A stretch of 64,000 bases of DNA from Shimia_B sp039815465 (GTDB lineage Bacteria; Pseudomonadota; Alphaproteobacteria; Rhodobacterales; Rhodobacteraceae), in the NCBI GenBank assembly GCA_039815465.1, contig JBCBZG010000009.1, forward strand, positions 59,366 to 123,365, given 5' to 3'. Position numbers and translations under genes: made by a program. Positions 62,299 through 64,000 of this stretch are shown one piece after another. Numbering within the stretch: the first letter of the stretch is position 1; each line of letters opens with the position of its first letter. Under the pieces are notes generated by a model. That model did not search any database and was not told the DNA's origin. It saw nothing but the letters and a program-made list of their open reading frames with translations.

Positions 62299-62898
62299 AT
62301 GTCGGACGCAAAAGAACATAAGTGCACAGACGTTTTCCTTAGAGAATGCGTTGAATTTGATGCTGCACACTTTCTGGGGGCGCCATTCCCGGTCACGCTC
62401 AACGGAGGCGTGCAGGAGAAGGTATGCATGAAGTGTGGCGGCAAGCTGGGGTATGTGTTCAAAAAGCCGCGTGAACTCGCAGGAATGGTGGCAGTCATTC
62501 GGGCGTGTTATCCGCTCAAACTCGACGGCGCGGAGATCAAGTTCTTAAGGAAGTGCCTTGGTCTTCGGGCAAAGGAACTTGCAAGGCAGATCGAATGCGA
62601 TCCTGCTGTTCTTTCTAGGTTTGAGAACGATAAGCAGGCCATCACCGATCGTTTCGAAAAACTTCTGCGCGCTGGAGTGTTATTGAGGTTTAGCCGGGAA
62701 GCTTACGTTCTTGGAGTCGATCAATACTCTATCATGAACATGAGTATTCCGGCTGCCGCAGCGGCACCTCGGAGCTACTGCGTAACGATGTCACTGAAAG
62801 ACGACGCGGGTGAAATCGGCCTCGTAGGGTCGCGGACCTTGAGAACAGTTGGAAAAATCGAGTGGAGTGATTCATGCGAGGAACTCCAGGCGATGTGA
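62299..62898 (+). CDS. MqsA-like HTH antitoxin/regulator
   Basis: A 199-residue protein: an N-terminal zinc-ribbon-like part (PFPVTLNGGVQEKVCMKCGG with a CxxC, further Cys at residues near 9 and 16), then an Xre-type helix-turn-helix at about residues 80-130 (IKFLRKCLGLRAKELARQI, DPAVLSRFENDKQAITDRF). This order matches MqsA antitoxins, with an additional 65-residue C-terminal region. It is encoded four bases after the small DUF4258-like gene, so the two probably form a toxin-antitoxin-like unit that represses itself. Base composition is lower in GC than flanking genes. Confidence 0.65.
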   Translation: MSDAKEHKCTDVFLRECVEFDAAHFLGAPFPVTLNGGVQEKVCMKCGGKLGYVFKKPRELAGMVAVIRACYPLKLDGAEIKFLRKCLGLRAKELARQIECDPAVLSRFENDKQAITDRFEKLLRAGVLLRFSREAYVLGVDQYSIMNMSIPAAAAAPRSYCVTMSLKDDAGEIGLVGSRTLRTVGKIEWSDSCEELQAM

Positions 62899-62905
62899 CT
62901 TTCGT

Positions 62906-62925
62906 GCAGGCCTTTCGAGGCCTGC
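62906..62925 (+). terminator. UUCG-loop terminator after the MqsA-like gene
   Basis: GCAGGCCT-TTCG-AGGCCTGC, a perfect 8-bp stem with a very stable TTCG tetraloop, followed by GCTCTTTCT. It starts eight bases after the stop codon. Confidence 0.72.
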
Positions 62926-63021
62926 GCTCTTTCTACGCGCTGACTAGCCAGCTCTTGCGTCGAACAGAACCAAGCTCATTCCGGTTCAATGTGATTGCTA
63001 AAACCAAAATTCAAAACATAC

Positions 63022-63255
63022 TCATTCAGCAGCCACCTTCGGTGCATCCGACAAAAGCGCGGGCACGGACACATCCTCGTCCAGCGCCTCCCAATGCAGC
63101 CCAAATGCGGTGATGGTGACCGCGGAACGCTCTTCCGTCGTTGTGGCCAGCAGCAGAGGGAACCATGCGAGCGGCACGCCCAGGGTGCGACCGTCTTCCA
63201 GGCCGACCCACATGGTGTCGTCGTCGAAGCGGACCTTAGTTGCTGAAATGGTCAT
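63022..63255 (-). CDS. DUF2442 domain protein
   Basis: A 77-residue protein of the DUF2442 family: strand VRFDDDTMWVGLEDGRTLGVPLAWFPLL, then a helix and ITAFGLHWEALDEDVSVPALL. Such proteins are often encoded beside DUF4160 proteins in small two-gene units, and a role in toxin-antitoxin-like systems has been suggested but not shown. No DUF4160 partner is seen here. A 196-base non-coding gap with a hairpin separates its start from the end of lepA. Confidence 0.78.
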   Translation of the reverse strand: MTISATKVRFDDDTMWVGLEDGRTLGVPLAWFPLLLATTTEERSAVTITAFGLHWEALDEDVSVPALLSDAPKVAAE

Positions 63256-63325
63256 GCCAGGTTCGTGTGATGGTGTCTGCGTTGTCTTCTACCATGCCTG
63301 CCAATCCGCGCAAAGTGAGGGGGAG

Positions 63326-63346
63326 GCCCCGGATCAAGTCCGGGGC
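63326..63346 (-). terminator. GC-rich hairpin downstream of lepA
   Basis: GCCCCGGA-TCAAG-TCCGGGGC, 8-bp perfect stem with a 5-base loop, about 105 bases past the lepA stop. This CCCGGA-TCAAG-TCCGGG hairpin type recurs in many alphaproteobacterial genomes, so it may be a dispersed repeat rather than a dedicated terminator. Confidence 0.45.
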
Positions 63347-63451
63347 TGCGGTGGCGTGGCTTCGCGCTTGCGCTCTATTCTGAACCGGGTCGGGCCGCAG
63401 GTTTTTGTTCCAAAAACCGCTTTCCCCGACGCGCCCTAAAAATGGGGGCTT

Positions 63452-64000
63452 TTAGCCGTCCATTTTTAAGGCGGAAATAAACGCCTCTTGAGGTATATCA
63501 ACCTTCCCAAACTGGCGCATCTTCTTCTTGCCGGCCTTCTGCTTCTCTAGGAGCTTCTTCTTGCGCGTGGCGTCGCCGCCGTAGCACTTGGCCGTGACGT
63601 CTTTGCGCAGGGCTGAGAGTGTCTCCCGCGCGATCACCTTGCCGCCGATGGCTGCCTGGATCGGGATTTTGAACATGTGGCGGGGGATCAGGTCCTTGAG
63701 CTTTTCGCACATGGCGCGGCCGCGCATCTCCGCCCTATCTCTGTGGACCATCATGGAGAGCGCGTCGACGGGTTCGTCGTTTACGAGGATGCTCATCTTG
63801 ACGAGGTTGTCCTCGCGGTAGCCTTCCATCTGGTAATCGAAGCTGGCGTAGCCTTTGGTGACGGATTTCAGGCGGTCGTAGAAGTCGAAGACGACCTCGT
63901 TGAGCGGCAGGTCGTAGACCACCATGGCGCGGGTGCCCGCGTAGGTGAGGTCGAGCTGGATGCCGCGGCGGTCCTGGCAGAGTTTGAGCACATCGCCCAG
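63452..64000 (-). CDS. lepA: Elongation factor 4, C-terminal part
   Basis: The gene runs off the window end; 182 codons of the C-terminal part are visible. The sequence (LGDVLKLCQDRRG, YDLPLNEVVFDFYDRLKS, KSVTKGYASFDY) is the LepA domain V, and the LepA-specific C-terminal domain follows with FKIPIQAAIGGKVIARETL, KDVTAKCYGGDATRKKKLLEKQKAGKKKM. LepA (EF4) is a membrane- and ribosome-associated GTPase that back-translocates or assists stalled ribosomes; the GTPase domain is outside the window. Confidence 0.93.
   Translation of the reverse strand: MGDVLKLCQDRRGIQLDLTYAGTRAMVVYDLPLNEVVFDFYDRLKSVTKGYASFDYQMEGYREDNLVKMSILVNDEPVDALSMMVHRDRAEMRGRAMCEKLKDLIPRHMFKIPIQAAIGGKVIARETLSALRKDVTAKCYGGDATRKKKLLEKQKAGKKKMRQFGKVDIPQEAFISALKMDG

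Overview
This is a GC-rich chromosomal window from an alphaproteobacterium, most likely a marine Rhodobacteraceae (Roseobacter-group) species. Pointers are a C4-pathway 5-aminolevulinate synthase of Rhodobacter-like length, a complete beta-hydroxyaspartate cycle locus, three VPLPA/PEP-CTERM-type surface proteins, a TctABC transporter and a long fused NADP malic enzyme. Assignments come from reading motifs and remembered family features; no database search was run.

Layout. (1) 1-12.2 kb: catabolic cluster. A translationally coupled operon (extradiol dioxygenase HpaD, aromatic amino acid decarboxylase, FAH-family HpaG-like enzyme, HpaH) is followed by a class I glutamine amidotransferase, a cytochrome P450, and an operon of PuuC-like aldehyde dehydrogenase, TctB, TctA, TctC and a glutamine-synthetase-like ligase. 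A 15-bp motif is repeated exactly in front of the amidotransferase/P450 pair and in front of tctB, tying these units together. I propose a gamma-glutamylation-assisted route for aromatic amines feeding homoprotocatechuate ring cleavage. (2) 12.3-13.5 kb: a Tm-1-like/UPF0261 protein. (3) 13.5-18.9 kb: bhcABCD with divergent bhcR (the beta-hydroxyaspartate cycle, which assimilates glyoxylate and glycine); two near-identical 15-bp palindromes lie between bhcA and bhcR. (4) 18.9-26.9 kb: a dipeptide/oligopeptide-type ABC transporter with two paralogous binding proteins that flank a CTERM protein gene.

(5) 27-45 kb: mainly housekeeping and envelope genes: prfB, PBP1A, amidase AmiC, a class I aminotransferase, an M48 protease, a DsbA-like protein, RodZ-like protein, hemA, a CTERM protein, an M20 peptidase, a leucine-rich-repeat protein, tRNA-Asp, a membrane protein and a SPOR protein. 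(6) 45-49.6 kb: nucleoside salvage operon cdd-deoA-deoB-add-upp. (7) 49.7-59.8 kb: a VOC-bicupin fusion, maeB, a PA14-like CTERM protein, prpE, nadK, glyA, a small membrane protein and an alpha/beta hydrolase. Two genes here end in the same kind of tandem double palindrome.

(8) 59.9-63.3 kb: small accessory region before lepA. It holds a transposase-derived protein that has lost its HUH motif, an orphan Phd/YefM-type antitoxin behind two TGTACA palindromes, an RbsD-like protein, a more AT-rich DUF4258-like/MqsA-like gene pair and a DUF2442 protein. The window ends inside lepA. Central carbon genes fit together: bhc makes oxaloacetate from glyoxylate and glycine, glyA links glycine and serine, and maeB converts malate to pyruvate.
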